From Flavobacterium psychroterrae (GTDB lineage Bacteria > Bacteroidota > Bacteroidia > Flavobacteriales > Flavobacteriaceae): DNA of 64,000 nucleotides. Within the stretch, counting starts at the first letter, position 1, and every line of letters begins with the position of its first letter. The stretch is taken from NCBI RefSeq assembly GCF_018380615.1, contig NZ_JAGYVZ010000019.1:1-64000 (forward strand). The letters run 5' to 3'. A program made the position numbers and the translations under genes. This document shows positions 61,967-64,000 of the stretch, one piece after another. The notes beneath the pieces are model-generated. The model had not been told where the DNA came from. It made no database searches and saw nothing but the letters and a program-made list of their open reading frames with translations.

Positions 61967-62986
61967 ATGGAAATAAATTTAATTAGCGATACTATTACCA
62001 AACCTACACACGAAATGTTGCAGTATATGTTTAATGCGCATGTTGGCGATGATGTATACAGGCAAGATCCTACGGTTATCGAATTAGAGACTAGAGTGGC
62101 GGAGTTTTTTGGTATGGAAGCGGGACTTTTTTTTCCTTCAGGAACTATGGCAAACCAAACTGCTATTAAATTACACACACAACCAGGAGAGCAATTAATT
62201 GCAGATAAATATGCTCACGTATATCATTATGAAGGCGGAGGAGTTTCGTTTAATAGTGGAGTTTCCTGCTGTTTAATAGATGGAAATCGCGGAATGATTA
62301 CTGCCGCTCAGGTTGCAGCAGCGATTAACGATCCTGAATTTTATCACAGTCCGTTAACGAGTTTGGTTTGCGTGGAAAACACCACTAATAAAGGCGGTGG
62401 AGCTTGTTATGAATTAGAAGATTTAAGAGAAATAAAAAAGGTTTGCGAGACTAATAATTTGAAATTCCACCTTGATGGAGCCAGAATTTGGAATGCATTG
62501 GTTGCCAAAAGACAAAACCCGAAGGAATTCGGAGCTATTTTCGATACTATTTCGGTTTGTTTGTCAAAAGGATTAGGCGCACCAATTGGTTCTGTTTTAT
62601 TAGGATCTAAAGCCGATATGCACAGAGCTTTAAGAATCAGAAAAATATTAGGCGGAGGAATGCGTCAGGTAGGATATTTGGCAGCAGCCGGATTGTATGC
62701 TTTGGCACATAATATTGAAAGATTAGCCGAAGATCACAGAAGAGCCAAAGAAATTGCAGCCGTTTTGAGTACAAAAGCATGGATATCTGCAATAGAACCT
62801 GTTGAAACTAATATTTTGATTTTTTCATTAGCCGAAGGTTACAGTGATCAGCTTTTAATTGAGAAATTAAAACAAAAAAATATTTTGATAAGCTCAATGG
62901 GAAACAATAAACTCAGAATTGTAACGCATTTAGATTATAAAGAAGTTATGCATACTTATGTGATTGAGACTTTGCAGAAGTTTTAG
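61967..62986 (+). CDS. ltaE: Threonine aldolase (low-specificity type)
   Basis: 339 aa, fold-type I PLP enzyme. It has NLISDTITKPTHEML, HVGDDVYRQDPTVIELE, GLFFPSGTMANQTAI, FHLDGARIWNAL and the PLP lysine in VCLSKGLGAPIGSVL. It cleaves L-threonine or L-allo-threonine to glycine and acetaldehyde. It is separated from ybaB by a repeat array and a strong terminator. Confidence 0.9.
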   Translation: MEINLISDTITKPTHEMLQYMFNAHVGDDVYRQDPTVIELETRVAEFFGMEAGLFFPSGTMANQTAIKLHTQPGEQLIADKYAHVYHYEGGGVSFNSGVSCCLIDGNRGMITAAQVAAAINDPEFYHSPLTSLVCVENTTNKGGGACYELEDLREIKKVCETNNLKFHLDGARIWNALVAKRQNPKEFGAIFDTISVCLSKGLGAPIGSVLLGSKADMHRALRIRKILGGGMRQVGYLAAAGLYALAHNIERLAEDHRRAKEIAAVLSTKAWISAIEPVETNILIFSLAEGYSDQLLIEKLKQKNILISSMGNNKLRIVTHLDYKEVMHTYVIETLQKF

Positions 62987-63245
62987 GAAAAAAGGTTCAA
63001 AGTTGCAAAGGCTCAAAGGGACAGAGGTTTTTTGAAAAAGGTTCAAAGTAGCAAAGGTTTTTTGAGAAAGGTTCAAAGTAACAAAGGCTCAAAGTAACAA
63101 AGGTTTAGAGGGACAAAGGTTTTTTGAAAAAGGTTCAAAGGTTTAACAAAAAAAGATGCACAATTGTGCATCTTTTTTTGTTCAGGAAGTGCAAAGTCAC
63201 AATATAAAAACCTTTGACCCTTTGCAACTTTGACTCTTTGTACCT
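62987..63245. repeat. Longest NNCAAAGG repeat array
   Basis: Two or three 8-base-type units (TTCAAAG, TGCAAAGG, CTCAAAGG) recur several times from 62993 to 63142, with GGTTTTTTGA-type spacers in between. The inverted form (CCTTTGACCCTTTGCAACTTTG) lies at 63211-63232. A palindromic terminator is nested inside. Confidence 0.75.
63148..63179. terminator. Perfect 32-base palindromic terminator
   Basis: AAAAAAAGATGCACAA followed directly by its exact complement. It is bidirectional for ltaE (+) and ybaB (-). Confidence 0.88.
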
Positions 63246-63566
63246 TTATTTGAAAAGATCATCCATCCCAGGAATCATCGGCATATCCATTTTTGCAACG
63301 GCGTCAAGTTCTTGTTCATTAACCCTAGTCGATTTTTCGATTGCTTTGTTTAATGTTACGATTAAATAATCTTCAAGTTGTTCTTTATCTTCAAGCAAAG
63401 AGTCGTCAATTGAGATCGATTGTACCTTTCTATTTGCAGTCAATGTTACTTTTAATAATCCGTCAGCGCTTTGTTCGTCAATCAAAACAGTATCCAAACG
63501 CTTTTTTGTATCTTCAATTTTTTGTTGGGTTTCTTTAAGTTTACCCATCATTCCCATTAAATCCAT
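63246..63566 (-). CDS. YbaB/EbfC family nucleoid-associated protein
   Basis: 106 aa. It starts MDLMGMMGKLKETQQKIED, with LDTVLIDEQSADGLLKVTLTANRK and a helical C-terminus ending IPGMDDLFK, all typical of YbaB/EbfC. These form dimeric tweezers that bind DNA. In many genomes it lies by recR and dnaX; neither is here. Confidence 0.9.
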   Translation of the reverse strand: MDLMGMMGKLKETQQKIEDTKKRLDTVLIDEQSADGLLKVTLTANRKVQSISIDDSLLEDKEQLEDYLIVTLNKAIEKSTRVNEQELDAVAKMDMPMIPGMDDLFK

Positions 63567-63634
63567 TTTTGTTGATTTTTAAATTATTTCATACAAAATT
63601 AGTATATTGCTGTATTATAACAATAGAATATTTT

Positions 63635-64000
63635 ATGAAAAAATTAATTCCGTTCTGTTGTCTTTATAGTATTTTTGCTGCTTCGTATTTAAAAACTAAT
63701 GCTCAATCAATGCAAAACGATATAATGGCTCCAAAAGCCAAAGAAATTCCAAAATCATTAAAAAAACATAAAGAAACAAGAGTTGACAATTATTTTTGGC
63801 TAAATGACCGCGAAAACCCTGAAGTTATCAATTATTTAAATCAGGAAAATGCTTATTATGCTGATATGACTTCGCATACAAAAAGTCTTCAGGAAAATTT
63901 GTATGAAGAAATGAAAGCGAGAATTAAGGAAGATGATTCATCGGTTCCTTATTTCTATAATGGTTATTTTTATATCACTCGTTTTGAAACTGGTCAGGAT
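63635..64000 (+). CDS. S9-family peptidase, oligopeptidase-B-like (5' part, cut by window)
   Basis: 122 codons are visible, with no stop. Signal-type N-terminus MKKLIPFCCLYSIFAASYL followed by KTNAQS, then MAPKAKEIPKSLKKHKETRVDNYFWLNDRENPEV, which is the start of the beta-propeller domain of oligopeptidase B (basic KHKETRVDNYFWL). The catalytic Ser/Asp/His domain lies to the right of the window. It likely cleaves short peptides after basic residues in the periplasm. Confidence 0.83.
   Translation, partial: MKKLIPFCCLYSIFAASYLKTNAQSMQNDIMAPKAKEIPKSLKKHKETRVDNYFWLNDRENPEVINYLNQENAYYADMTSHTKSLQENLYEEMKARIKEDDSSVPYFYNGYFYITRFETGQD

Noticed and set aside
62987..63245. Possible CRISPR array
   Set aside because: The repeat unit is about 8 bases and degenerate, with no 25-35-base repeats, regular unique spacers or cas genes.

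Overview
The window looks like a chromosomal segment of a Flavobacterium-type Bacteroidetes. Support for this comes from high A+T content, Bacteroidetes-style promoters (TAnnTTTG at -7, no Shine-Dalgarno-led starts), a cbb3 oxidase operon with a fused ccoNO, family-specific proteins (DUF6048, DUF6452, DUF6095, DUF5606), a T6SS(iii)-type TssF and typical flavobacterial dispersed repeats. I found no rRNA, tRNA or CRISPR array.

Region 1 (1-5.7 kb) is accessory DNA. It starts with the C-terminal tail of an IS982-like transposase. Next come three head-to-tail paralogous lipoprotein genes that each carry a different lesion, then a collapsed run of overlapping reading frames (a remnant of unknown type, a membrane protein and another lipoprotein), and finally an intact tssF baseplate gene. 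The layout suggests a decaying effector/immunity cargo at the edge of a type VI secretion locus whose other genes would lie left of the window.

Region 2 (5.8-20.9 kb) is mainly core genome, mostly on the minus strand: a DnaQ-like exonuclease paired with a cNMP/CBS/DUF294 protein, TerC, small unknown proteins, a DinB-like protein, a pentapeptide-repeat protein, murQ, a ZIP transporter, methyltransferases, an Asp/Glu racemase-like protein, and the DUF6048/DUF6452/rlmD set.

Region 3 (21-43.8 kb) holds a sensor histidine kinase, cysM-cysE, a DUF1003 protein, a Smr-domain protein, a cysteine desulfurase, a tsaC-like gene, cell-surface sugar genes (GT4, an InaA/Kdo-kinase-like protein, GT9), dapD, a PAS-only protein, an LTA-synthase-like enzyme, ruvX, mqo, a FUSC protein, def, a DUF5606 protein, an alpha carbonic anhydrase and mazG.

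Region 4 (43.8-56.6 kb) is a microaerobic respiration island. It holds an Fnr/Crp regulator, ccoI, ccoS, fused ccoNO, ccoQ (58 aa), a mono-haem ccoP, ccoG, ccoH, a TauE/SafE-like membrane protein and hemN, with a DoxX protein at its right edge. Three promoters (ccoI, ccoS operon, hemN) carry matching ATGAT-N4-ATCAT operators whose centres all lie 36.5 bp upstream of the end of the -7 TTTG. This is a class-II Fnr arrangement and defines a small local regulon.

Region 5 (56.7-64 kb) contains an acyl-CoA carboxylase beta subunit, an lpxD-like gene, msrB, prfB with a conserved programmed +1 frameshift, a threonine-aldolase-like gene, ybaB and the 5' end of an oligopeptidase-B-like S9 peptidase. 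Many intergenic spaces carry dispersed repeats, including arrays of an 8-bp NNCAAAGG unit, long perfect hairpins and one structured GC-richer element.
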